64,000 nucleotides of DNA, from assembly GCA_015067175.1 (NCBI GenBank), contig SVMX01000001.1:310001-374000 (forward strand), in the 5' to 3' direction. The notes under the pieces were generated by a model that was not told the origin of the DNA, searched no databases, and saw nothing but the letters and a program-made list of their open reading frames with translations. Position 1 is the stretch's first letter. The number at the start of each line of letters is the position of its first letter. Of the stretch, positions 49,745 through 58,789 are shown piece after piece. This DNA comes from Oscillospiraceae bacterium (GTDB lineage: Bacteria > Bacillota > Clostridia > Oscillospirales > Ruminococcaceae). The position numbers and the translations under genes are program-made.

Positions 49745-51751
49745 ATGCTGGAACTGCCTGAGATCGGTAGACCTGATTTTGAAGATACACTGGCAAGACT
49801 TAAAAGCAGAATACCCACGCTTACAACGGAATGGACCAACCTTACCGAAAACAGCGTAGGCATTGCACTGCTTGAGCTGCTGACATATCTTGCGCTGGAA
49901 CAACGCTCAAACATGAATAAGATCAGTGCCGATGCCATCACGTATCTCGGCAGACTGTACGGTTTTGAGCCACACACTTCGGCCGCTGCATCGGCAACCG
50001 CCTGTTTTTCCAAATGCATCAGTTTGTGCAAAGGTACTAAATTGCATACCGAAGGCCATGTTTTTGAACTGGCGAATAACGCGGTCTATGACGGAAACAA
50101 AGCTGTAAGATACGGCAGTATGAACGGTAAGAGCAACCTTATTTCCGCAGTTGATGCCAGCGAAAAAGCACCAAGCGTTACGATGTTTTCACACAGCGAC
50201 GATTTCGTAATAGGCTTTGCACAACCGCTGCCATCTGATGAAGATGTAAATATTACGCTTGTTTTTGATGCACAAGGACGAACTTTACCCGATAACATGG
50301 ATGATTTCGATACGGGTTCCGAGATAGTGTGGCAGTTTTACAGCAATGGCTCATGGTGTGATTCAGATCTTGTATCCGACGGCACCTTCAACTGCTTTAG
50401 AACAGGTGAAACGGTACTCAGACTCAACCGAACACATACCGAACTTGACGGTGTTTATCCTATCCGCGCAGTAGTAAAAAAGCGCGGTTTTGATAAGCTC
50501 CCGATTATTACAGGCGCATATCTTTCCTGCGTTCAGCTCATGCAGACCGATACCAAATGCACCTCTGTAAAATTCGGCCACGAAAGCTTTGCTGAAAACA
50601 AAATGGTATTCAGCCATGCTCTTGCCGAAAGCGGAATTTACAGATTGTTTGTTAAAACTGCCGCAGGCTATTGTGCCGCAGAAGACATGGATATCGCTTA
50701 TGATGTTGTGAACGAGAACGGCGAATATCGCCTTGCAACGTCATCGAGAACAGCTCTGCTTGATCTCTTTGCGCACGATGACATATACGATGACGCACTT
50801 ATGCTGGTGCTTTATGAAAAAGAATATGTTCACGATTTTACCGTTTACAAATGCGAAAACTGCTCTAACAGTAAAATAATGCTCAATTTCAGCGGCGTTA
50901 TCGGCAGTGCTTGTAAGTTAATGATTAAAGAAGACCGCGAGGACGCATTATGGCAGGAATGGAACTACACCGAAAAGCTTCATACCTGCGGATCTTCCGA
51001 CAAGGTATTCACAATAGACGAACAGCTTGGCTGTATTGTTTTCGGTGACGATATTCATGGTGCGGTTCCGCATGGTGAGCTTATTCTGACCTCTCTCGTT
51101 CTCACAGACGGAGAAAGCGGAAATATAGCGGACAACAGATCCGCTGAAAACGGAATACGCATAATAAATGCCCACGGCGGCACAAACCATGAGAGCACCG
51201 AGCATTTCTTCAGACGAATACTCACCGAAAAGACCGAACACACGCTGCTTACCGAGCAGGATTTCATTTCAGCTGCAATGGATGTCAAAGGCTTGTTTAT
51301 CAAAAGCGCAGAGGTATTCGACAGCGGCAATAACTCAATAACGCTGCTTATAGAGCCTGAATGTGAGCTTTACGGCAGAAACCACAATGCACTCGACTGG
51401 TATACGGAAAATATCCGAAAAGCCCTCAGCAGAGCCTGCCTCATTACGACAAAGCTTCGTGTAGTCTTCCCCGAATATATCCCCGTTTGCGTCAGAATGA
51501 CTGTCAATGCGGCTCCCGCAACAGCAGATGTCAGAGATGATATCATAAGCTTTGTGAAAGTCTATTTCGCACAGCGCTCAGCAGGAACAGTCGATTATGC
51601 CGAGCTGCTGAAAGCCGTAAGCGCACTCAAATGTGTGGACAGCGTGTCTTCGCTGAAAATGACGATATACCCCAACGAGGGCGTTTCCCATACCAGCATC
51701 ACCGCTACCTCAGGCAGCAGATTATATCTTAAATCGGCAGATATTAACTGA
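49745..51751 (+). CDS. Baseplate J-like protein (Afp12-like)
   Basis: LTENSVGIALLELLTYLALEQRSNMNKISADAITYLGRLYGFEP; EHFFRRILTEKTEHTLLTEQDFISAAMDVKGLFIKSAEVF. Confidence 0.85.
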   Translation: MLELPEIGRPDFEDTLARLKSRIPTLTTEWTNLTENSVGIALLELLTYLALEQRSNMNKISADAITYLGRLYGFEPHTSAAASATACFSKCISLCKGTKLHTEGHVFELANNAVYDGNKAVRYGSMNGKSNLISAVDASEKAPSVTMFSHSDDFVIGFAQPLPSDEDVNITLVFDAQGRTLPDNMDDFDTGSEIVWQFYSNGSWCDSDLVSDGTFNCFRTGETVLRLNRTHTELDGVYPIRAVVKKRGFDKLPIITGAYLSCVQLMQTDTKCTSVKFGHESFAENKMVFSHALAESGIYRLFVKTAAGYCAAEDMDIAYDVVNENGEYRLATSSRTALLDLFAHDDIYDDALMLVLYEKEYVHDFTVYKCENCSNSKIMLNFSGVIGSACKLMIKEDREDALWQEWNYTEKLHTCGSSDKVFTIDEQLGCIVFGDDIHGAVPHGELILTSLVLTDGESGNIADNRSAENGIRIINAHGGTNHESTEHFFRRILTEKTEHTLLTEQDFISAAMDVKGLFIKSAEVFDSGNNSITLLIEPECELYGRNHNALDWYTENIRKALSRACLITTKLRVVFPEYIPVCVRMTVNAAPATADVRDDIISFVKVYFAQRSAGTVDYAELLKAVSALKCVDSVSSLKMTIYPNEGVSHTSITATSGSRLYLKSADIN

Positions 51752-51779
51752 TCTTCTGCCCCTTAAAGGAGGAAACAGC

Positions 51780-52772
51780 TTGAACAATAAATACTTCGCT
51801 TTTTGCAGTGGGGATACAATATCAAAAGGAGCCCTGAACAACGCCGATGTAGCTGACACGCTCAGTTTCGACAAAACAGGCTGGTGGATCAGTAATACGT
51901 TGGACAGCGGAACTAACGGCACTATATGGGATCATGTTGATATATCCCATCAGCTGGATCCAAACAGCTTTTTCAGGTTTACTGCTTTTGCAAGTAATAA
52001 GCTGACCGTTAACATCGGTGGAGCAGAAGCTCCAACTCAGGAAGCACTGAAGGCTATCATGGAAGGTGATCCGTCTATGATATCCTCAGATATACGTGCG
52101 GTAACGTTTGTAAATCCACACAGCGCTCCTCTGCATACGCTGAAAGGACGATATCTGTGGTTTGTTGTGGAAGCAGTACCGGATAACGGGAAAAAGCTTG
52201 AAATAAGCTCGCTTACCATACACTATCCTTATCAGACCTATCTTGACGCACTTCCTGAATGTTTCGGACGTAATGATAACGGGCAGCTGGCATCCATGCT
52301 TGCATTGTACCGTGCGGTATTCAATAACATTGACCAACAGATCTCGGAATTTGACCGACAGCTTGATATCGACACAGCAGACACTGCGATGCTGGAAAAG
52401 CTACAGGAATGGCAGGGCATAAAAACCGGCAGTCTATGGGGCGATGATGCACTGAGAGAAATGGTACGTCACAGTAGTCGGCTGATACGCATGAAAGGTA
52501 CGCAGACGGCTCTTGCCGAAATGCTTGAAATACTTCTGGGCCACCCCGCCGATATAGATATAACCGGACGAAGTGAGTTCACCGTAACCGTGGATTATGA
52601 TGATATACCCTCAGGCAGACATCATTCGGAGCTGATAAGGCTGATAAAAGAATTCACCCCTGTCGGCATTCAAGGCAGACTGGTTCTCAGGCGCAACAAC
52701 AGCACTACACATAATGACACGCTCCTGTTGTCCGACGATAGCTTCGACAGCGGTATGATACTGTCAGACTGA
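51780..52772 (+). CDS. Phage tail protein I (gpI)-like baseplate protein
   Basis: YLDALPECFGRNDNGQLASMLALYRAVFNNIDQQISEFDRQLD...ALREMVRHSSRLIRMKGTQTALAEML; AAAGGAGG RBS, TTG start. Confidence 0.85.
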   Translation: MNNKYFAFCSGDTISKGALNNADVADTLSFDKTGWWISNTLDSGTNGTIWDHVDISHQLDPNSFFRFTAFASNKLTVNIGGAEAPTQEALKAIMEGDPSMISSDIRAVTFVNPHSAPLHTLKGRYLWFVVEAVPDNGKKLEISSLTIHYPYQTYLDALPECFGRNDNGQLASMLALYRAVFNNIDQQISEFDRQLDIDTADTAMLEKLQEWQGIKTGSLWGDDALREMVRHSSRLIRMKGTQTALAEMLEILLGHPADIDITGRSEFTVTVDYDDIPSGRHHSELIRLIKEFTPVGIQGRLVLRRNNSTTHNDTLLLSDDSFDSGMILSD

Positions 52773-52815
52773 CAGATCGGTATATTTCAGACGATCTGTC
52801 CGAAAGGAAATGAGT

Positions 52816-54567
52816 ATGAATAAAAAAGAAATATCTCAGTTTATCAGAAATAATTACTTCAAGGGCAAGCAGCTTACAGTGCGCGATTTCTGCGATGAAC
52901 AGGAATATCAGCAGAGCAAGCTTAAGGCGATGCGTCTGGCAAACTACGGCTGCGGCGTAGTTTCGGGTATGGACGTAGTATGCATAGACAGCACCACCGT
53001 TTCCGTCGAAGCCGGATACGCATATGATGCTTTCGGAAACGATATTCTTGTCAGCAGCCCTGTATTGAAAGATATAACTTCCGTAGACGGTTTCGACAAC
53101 ATAAACGCCGATTTTGCGACATATCTCTGTATCGAATACAAGGAGACTATGACAGAGCAGGTTTCGCCTCTTGCGGATAGTCTTATGACCTGTTACAACC
53201 GAACAGCGGAAGGCTATCACCTGTATCTGACAAATCACAAGCCCGAAGCACTTGCCTGTGGTCTGCTCCCTATCATTGAAACTACAAAGGAACTAGTATG
53301 CCAGCCCAATCTGACAGTAAAAGTAACAGTGCCGAAGTACGTCAATGTAAACGAAAAGCTTATTTTATCCGTAGAGATAGAAAAACGTGATCTTAACGGC
53401 AGTCTTTCCTGTGAGCTTGAACTTACTCACGGCGCATTCTTCAACAACAGAGAGATATTCACTGAAATATCCTACTACAACGCCACGGATAAATTCAACA
53501 TTCAGAAAGAGGAGATCATTCTTACACCATCAGGAAAAATGGTCGGCATTAACAAGATCTCTATCCCTGCAGACAGCATTAATATCAGCATCGGAGATGA
53601 GCAGCTCGTTATAAGCAATGGTCTGGATTTTACAGTCGAGATCATAGATGAACCTGTGGAAAAGCGTGTACTGAGAGAATATTTCCACGAAGCTTCAGGA
53701 ATGGATATAGATGCTTCTAAAGCAGATGCGCTCTATCTTGCCGAGATCCGTTTCTCGGACAATAACGGAATACTCAATATAGAAAACATCTCTCCACTTC
53801 CCTATAAGCAGTATATTATGGGCAGCCGCCTTTCTTATCTTCTCGACAATCTCCCGAAACAGCCTGTCTACCAGCTTTCCGCTGCGACAGACAGAGTCAA
53901 CGAATCTGTCAGCACCCTTCGTCAGGAAGAAGATGATCTTATTGCGAGCGGTGTTGAAAACATTGACATCACTGTGGACTACAAGGGTAAGGTGTACTAC
54001 TCCGCTGAAATAATACATGGACTCGGCGAGGGCGAGATAGCTTATACCATTGGTGTAGAGCCAGTCAACAGCAGTTCAGTCGGGACTGACAATACTGTCC
54101 TTTTCGGATCTCCGGATCTTTTCGAGGGCAGCCCCTATGCAATGGAATTCCCAAAAATACAGTACAGCGTGATCTCGTACAACGATAAGGGCACCTTCCG
54201 TATAGCTGTGAAACTGCTTGACAAGCTTCATTCGGGCAATATAAGAATCCACTGGCAGGCGACCAAAAAGAAAACCGAAAACGAAAAGGTCATAATGGAA
54301 ATAGATAAAATGAGCATTTCCATTCAGCCTAATCTCGTAAATATAGAGCCGCGCGGCACTATAGGTCTTGAATGTATAATTGAAGGCTGCGATAACCTCA
54401 ACTGTATATGGAAGGTAGAGGATAAAAACGGCGGAACCATAAGCCAGAACGGACTTTACAAGGCACCATCTGCGGAAGGCGTTTACACCGTTACTGCAAC
54501 AAGCGTTAAGTATCCCACACGAAAGGCTGTAAACTACATAATAGTAAGCAGAAAACGTGATATATAA
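52816..54567 (+). CDS. CIS baseplate-associated/possible surface-extension protein with C-terminal Ig-like domain
   Basis: RNNYFKGKQLTVRDFCDEQEYQQSKLKAMRLANYGCGVVSGMDV; C-term SIQPNLVNIEPRGTIGLECIIEGCDNLNCIWKVEDKNGGTISQNGLYKAPSAEGVYTVTATS. Confidence 0.7.
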   Translation: MNKKEISQFIRNNYFKGKQLTVRDFCDEQEYQQSKLKAMRLANYGCGVVSGMDVVCIDSTTVSVEAGYAYDAFGNDILVSSPVLKDITSVDGFDNINADFATYLCIEYKETMTEQVSPLADSLMTCYNRTAEGYHLYLTNHKPEALACGLLPIIETTKELVCQPNLTVKVTVPKYVNVNEKLILSVEIEKRDLNGSLSCELELTHGAFFNNREIFTEISYYNATDKFNIQKEEIILTPSGKMVGINKISIPADSINISIGDEQLVISNGLDFTVEIIDEPVEKRVLREYFHEASGMDIDASKADALYLAEIRFSDNNGILNIENISPLPYKQYIMGSRLSYLLDNLPKQPVYQLSAATDRVNESVSTLRQEEDDLIASGVENIDITVDYKGKVYYSAEIIHGLGEGEIAYTIGVEPVNSSSVGTDNTVLFGSPDLFEGSPYAMEFPKIQYSVISYNDKGTFRIAVKLLDKLHSGNIRIHWQATKKKTENEKVIMEIDKMSISIQPNLVNIEPRGTIGLECIIEGCDNLNCIWKVEDKNGGTISQNGLYKAPSAEGVYTVTATSVKYPTRKAVNYIIVSRKRDI

Positions 54568-54570
54568 AAT

Positions 54571-54608
54571 AATGCTGCTGCATGGCTTAGTCAATGCAGC
54601 AGCATTTG
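54571..54608 (+). terminator. Terminator-like hairpin at the end of the plus CIS operon
   Basis: aatgctgctgcat-N10-atgcagcagcatt perfect 13-bp stem. Confidence 0.7.
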
Positions 54609-54623
54609 TCATTGTTTTGTCAC
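54605..54623. promoter_or_regulatory. Candidate operator, two TTGTCA(T/C) repeats at 11-bp period (reverse complement of ATGACAA repeats)
   Basis: tttgtcattgttttgtcac read directly; upstream of the APH-like gene. Confidence 0.45.
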
Positions 54624-54662
54624 TGGTTATATGCTAAACTTTACGCATACGGAGGCATATCT

Positions 54663-55661
54663 ATGGACGATAAAATCAATCAGCTATTAAGAGAAAAAAT
54701 ACTACTCCATTATGGAGCAGATATAAATGAAGCAAAAGTGTTCTTTTCAACGCAGAATTATGCGTTTATTTTCGAGAACAAGCCATTTATGATAAGGGTC
54801 AGCAAAACAGCACATAAAAGCCGTAGTGAGATCCTGAGCGAGCTTATGTGGCTTGACGATCTCAAATCCTTTACCAACACCGTCTGTGAGCCTCACCCGT
54901 CACTTCAGGGAAACTATCTTGAGGAATTTGACATAGAAGGTACCACCTACCGTGCCTCTATGTTCCGTACCGCGCGCGGAAATGTAAAGACTGCCGTTGA
55001 TATGAATCCGATGTTCTTTATCTGCGTCGGTGAGCTTCTCGGAAAAATACATAAGGTAAGTACCAACGAACAAGAGATCGGTATGCACTACAAGCGCAGA
55101 TCGCTCCTGGAAAAAATAGGACTGTCCTATGAGCAGCATCGCAGCAAGCTCAGCGAATCGGAGCTTGCACGGGTAAACAGCATCATCGAAAAAGTGGATA
55201 GCCTTCCTAAAGAAACAGGAATTTACGGTATCTGCCACGGAGATTTCCACAAAGACAATTTTTTTGTTGAAAACAACAACATCTGGGTGTTTGACTTTGA
55301 TAGCTGCTGTTACAGCCACTATCTTTTCGATGTTGCAACTTTTATACAGGACTGCCTGCTGCACGGCTACAAAGCAGGTGAAGATATGCGCAAGGTCATA
55401 TATGAGGATATCCTGCCTTATTTCCGAATCGGCTACGAGCTTAATCAGAATTGCTCTGAGGGGTACTGGGACGAGCTTGAGACCTTCATTGCACTTCGTG
55501 CTGTTCACTCTTTTCTCGCACTTCAGGGTATCAGTGAATGTGGAATTGGTGTGGATCTGGATCAGATCAAGAAATTCTACTCCTTCATAATCAATCATGA
55601 GGATATCATCGATGGCATAACCATCGCACTTGGCGGTACAGTAAATGAACACAATGGATAA
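54663..55661 (+). CDS. Aminoglycoside phosphotransferase (APH)-fold kinase-like protein
   Basis: GICHGDFHKDNFFVENNNIWVFDFDSCCYSHYLFDVATFIQDC (HGDxHxxN and DFD); start at MDDKINQLL with GGAGG RBS. Confidence 0.85.
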   Translation: MDDKINQLLREKILLHYGADINEAKVFFSTQNYAFIFENKPFMIRVSKTAHKSRSEILSELMWLDDLKSFTNTVCEPHPSLQGNYLEEFDIEGTTYRASMFRTARGNVKTAVDMNPMFFICVGELLGKIHKVSTNEQEIGMHYKRRSLLEKIGLSYEQHRSKLSESELARVNSIIEKVDSLPKETGIYGICHGDFHKDNFFVENNNIWVFDFDSCCYSHYLFDVATFIQDCLLHGYKAGEDMRKVIYEDILPYFRIGYELNQNCSEGYWDELETFIALRAVHSFLALQGISECGIGVDLDQIKKFYSFIINHEDIIDGITIALGGTVNEHNG

Positions 55662-57402
55662 CATATATAGAAACGACTGCTTGGTACGAAAAACTTATCT
55701 GTCATTTGTCACCGTATCGGTATTATCAACGCTTGCTGCCACTATAGGTTTGCTGGTTGATAATATTATAGCGGGACAACTGATCGGACCGGAGACACTT
55801 GGTATCATGGGTATCGTAAGCCCTATATCGCTGATATTTTCCGCAATAGGCAATATCTTTGCCAGCGGCGGTACAGCAAGAGCAGCCCATGCGCTCGGAA
55901 AAGGCGACCACAGGGAAATGTCCGGTATTTTTTCCATAACAATATTATTTCTTATGATATGCGGCGTTCTGATCACACTACCGGGACTTATATTCCCTGA
56001 ACAAATCGCTGTAATGCTGGGTGCGCGCGACGAACTGCTCCCGATGGCAAGGGACTATATCTTCGGCTTCTTTATGGGTGCGCTGCCTACTCTGATGACT
56101 ACCGCACTTATGGGCTATCTGAAGATAGACGGCTCTCCGCGGCTTCCTCTTGTTGCAATCGTTGTCATGACGGTAATGAATATAATCCTGGACATAATAA
56201 TGGTGGTCGTATTTGAACTTGGAATGTTCGGAATGGCACTTGCTACCTCGCTGAGCTATGTTGCGGCAGTGGCAGTTGCCTGCACGCATTTCCTGCGCCC
56301 TGTATCATCGCTCAGGCTGGTAAAACCGTCAGGTATTCCCAAAGAGCTTTCAGCGATGCTGATTACCGGCGCACCGACAGCCGCAAACAGAATATTCGAT
56401 ACCGTTAAAACTGTCGTTCTGAACATAATGCTCATCTCGCTTGTAAGCTCAGGAGCGGTTGCGGTACTCAATATCCGCAACCAGGCGAACAACTTCCTCG
56501 GAGCTATCACAATGGGAATGGGCACAGCGATCCTGCCCGTGGCAGGAATGTTCTACGGCGAAGGCGACAGGACTGCTTTGAAAGATACGCTTAAAAGCGC
56601 AATACGACTTGGCGTGACAGCAAATTCGATCATAGCAGTGCTGATCATTCTATTTCCCGAGGCACTCCCCTCGTTACTTGGTATAGAAGGCGCTGATACT
56701 CTTCAGATGGCTTCGGCTGCTATGATAATGTTTGCAGTATCAATGCCGTTAAGAGCATTGAACATGGCGTTTATAAACTTCTATCAGGCGACAAAAAAGC
56801 CTGTTCTGTCATTGGTCCTATGCTCGCTGCAATCGCTGATATACACGCTTGCTGCCTCTGTAATACTCATATTTCCTATGGACAGTGACGGTGTGTGGCT
56901 TGCTTTCGTTCTCGGAGAAGCACTTACGATCATCACACTTGCTGTTATTATAGCGATAAGAAACAAAAGATTCCCCCGCAGTTTCGATGATCTTATGATG
57001 CTTGACAAAAGCACGGAAAAAGATCGGAACAAGCTGGAATTCTCAACAGACGGCAGCATTGATGAGATAAAATATATATCGGATCAACTGTATGATTTCT
57101 GTTTGACGTACATGAGTGACGAAAAGTCTGCAAAGGATCTTTCTGCATGTGTGGAAGAAATATGCTCAGATATCGTAAAGCATAGCTTTACTAATGGCAG
57201 AAGGCAATGGCTTGACATCACCTTTATAAACCAGAACAACGAAATAACGATCCGTTTCAGAGATAACGGAAAACCATTTGATCATATGAAACAAATAACT
57301 TCCGTTAACACTGACGACGGCATTCTCAGAATAAAGGAATCGGCAAAGAGCATCTCCTACAAACGAAGCATAGGACTGAATTCGCTTTCGCTGACGCTGT
57401 AA
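55645..57402 (+). CDS. MATE-family transporter fused to C-terminal HATPase_c (RsbW-like) domain
   Basis: 12 TM-like MATE region (ATIGLLVDNIIAGQLIGPETLGIMGIVSP); C-term CVEEICSDIVKHSFTNGRRQWLDITFINQNNEITIRFRDNGKPFD. Confidence 0.85.
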   Translation: MNTMDNIYRNDCLVRKTYLSFVTVSVLSTLAATIGLLVDNIIAGQLIGPETLGIMGIVSPISLIFSAIGNIFASGGTARAAHALGKGDHREMSGIFSITILFLMICGVLITLPGLIFPEQIAVMLGARDELLPMARDYIFGFFMGALPTLMTTALMGYLKIDGSPRLPLVAIVVMTVMNIILDIIMVVVFELGMFGMALATSLSYVAAVAVACTHFLRPVSSLRLVKPSGIPKELSAMLITGAPTAANRIFDTVKTVVLNIMLISLVSSGAVAVLNIRNQANNFLGAITMGMGTAILPVAGMFYGEGDRTALKDTLKSAIRLGVTANSIIAVLIILFPEALPSLLGIEGADTLQMASAAMIMFAVSMPLRALNMAFINFYQATKKPVLSLVLCSLQSLIYTLAASVILIFPMDSDGVWLAFVLGEALTIITLAVIIAIRNKRFPRSFDDLMMLDKSTEKDRNKLEFSTDGSIDEIKYISDQLYDFCLTYMSDEKSAKDLSACVEEICSDIVKHSFTNGRRQWLDITFINQNNEITIRFRDNGKPFDHMKQITSVNTDDGILRIKESAKSISYKRSIGLNSLSLTL

Positions 57403-57431
57403 ATAAGATATCCTGTTACGAAAGGAGTGAA

Positions 57432-58244
57432 ATGGCTATGAAGATACTCGCGATAGATGACGAAAAACTGGCGCTTGAGGCTCTTGTGAGCGCAATACGT
57501 CAGAGTTGTCCCGAAGCGGAGATCAGAAGCTTCCGCAAAAGTGACGAGCTTATCAGATATGCCGAAAAGCATCACTGTGATATTGCTTTCCTTGACATCA
57601 AAATGAATGGTATCACAGGTGTGGAAATCGCCGAACGTCTTAAAAAGCATAATCCTCACCTTAATATAATATTTGTCACAGGCTACGATGACTACACAGG
57701 AAATGCCATGGAGCTGCACGCAAGCGGATATATCATGAAGCCTGTTACAGCAGAAAAGGTGGCTCAGGAGCTTAATGATCTGAGATATCCTGTAAATGAC
57801 AGCGACCATGTCACCCTGAACGTGAAATGCTTCGGAAACTTTGAAGTATATCTCCCCGACGGCGATATACTGAGATTTGAACGTGCAAAAGCAAAAGAGG
57901 TGTTTGCTTATCTTGTCTATCGACAGGGTGCTTCCAGCACTATAAAGGAAATAGCAGCAAGAATCTTCGAAAATGAAGAATATGATCTGCGTCATCAGAT
58001 GTATCTGCAGAAGATAATATCTTCAATGATGAAAACACTCAAACAGATCAATGCCGAGCACATCATAACCAAGGCATATAACAGCATTTCTGTTAATATC
58101 GAATTTATTGAATGCGACTACTACCGCGCTGTAAATCAGGATTCCCACGCACTCAGCGCCTATACAGGTGAATTTATGGCTCAATACTCGTGGGCAGAAT
58201 ATATGAACGGCTATCTTTACAGATTGGCAAATGGGAAAAAGTAA
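57432..58244 (+). CDS. Response regulator with SARP-like C-terminal domain
   Basis: Receiver (KILAIDDEKLALEAL, IAFLDIKMNGITGVEIA); C-term VKCFGNFEVYLPDGDILRFERAKAKEVFAYLVYRQGASSTIKEIAARIFENEEYDL. Confidence 0.85.
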   Translation: MAMKILAIDDEKLALEALVSAIRQSCPEAEIRSFRKSDELIRYAEKHHCDIAFLDIKMNGITGVEIAERLKKHNPHLNIIFVTGYDDYTGNAMELHASGYIMKPVTAEKVAQELNDLRYPVNDSDHVTLNVKCFGNFEVYLPDGDILRFERAKAKEVFAYLVYRQGASSTIKEIAARIFENEEYDLRHQMYLQKIISSMMKTLKQINAEHIITKAYNSISVNIEFIECDYYRAVNQDSHALSAYTGEFMAQYSWAEYMNGYLYRLANGKK

Positions 58245-58335
58245 AATGGAGAGAGTATTATGGACAACAACGAAAGATCATTGATGAAGATTTTCAAATA
58301 GGACAGCATTATTTAAATATCATCTGAATATAAAA

Positions 58336-58364
58336 AAGCCATTCCGTGATAAGCAGAATGGCTT
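58336..58364 (-). terminator. Intrinsic terminator of the STAS gene
   Basis: aagccattc-N11-gaatggctt; T run follows on the minus strand. Confidence 0.7.
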
Positions 58365-58386
58365 GGTGTTTATAAGTTCAATCGGT

Positions 58387-58683
58387 TTATTCGATAGTGA
58401 ATATATCAACAAGTCCTGTAATATCAAAAACCTCCATAATAAGACGGTTTACATTGATGAACTTCATCTTACCCTGAGAATTCATGGTCTTCTGAGCGTT
58501 GATAATGACTCTCAGACCGGCAGAAGAAATGAACTCCAGACCTTCCATGTCCCAGATGAATTCCTTTATACCACCTATACTCTCATTAACAGCGGCTTCG
58601 AGCTGTTCGGAATTAGAGGAATCCACTCTGCCCATTACCTTCATTGTAAGCACTTCATTTTCAATCTTCTTATCTATTGTCAT
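58387..58683 (-). CDS. STAS-domain anti-sigma factor antagonist
   Basis: 98 aa; VMGRVDSSNSEQLEAAVNESIGGIKEFIWDMEGLEFISSAGLRVIINAQ; AGGAGG RBS. Confidence 0.93.
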   Translation of the reverse strand: MTIDKKIENEVLTMKVMGRVDSSNSEQLEAAVNESIGGIKEFIWDMEGLEFISSAGLRVIINAQKTMNSQGKMKFINVNRLIMEVFDITGLVDIFTIE

Positions 58684-58738
58684 ATTATGTCCTCCTTTTA
58701 GGATTATTCCTTAGTAAAAGCATTTTAACATGCACACT

Positions 58739-58756
58739 ATGACAACACAATGACAA
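58739..58756. promoter_or_regulatory. Candidate operator: ATGACA-N5-ATGACA (11-bp period) upstream of the SpoIIE-like gene
   Basis: atgacaacacaatgacaa followed by gataat (58761-58766). Confidence 0.5.
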
Positions 58757-58789
58757 AACCGATAATACTATTTAATGAAAGGCGATCCT

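Noticed and set aside
16841-54567. Prophage or phage tail remnant interpretation
   Set aside because: No capsid, portal, terminase, integrase, holin or lysin; presence of CIS AAA+ ATPase, DUF4280 and DUF4255-type proteins fits a CIS instead.
54900-55664. 254-aa minus-strand ORF over the APH-like gene
   Set aside because: Antisense to a CDS with clear HGDxHxxN motif; no independent support.
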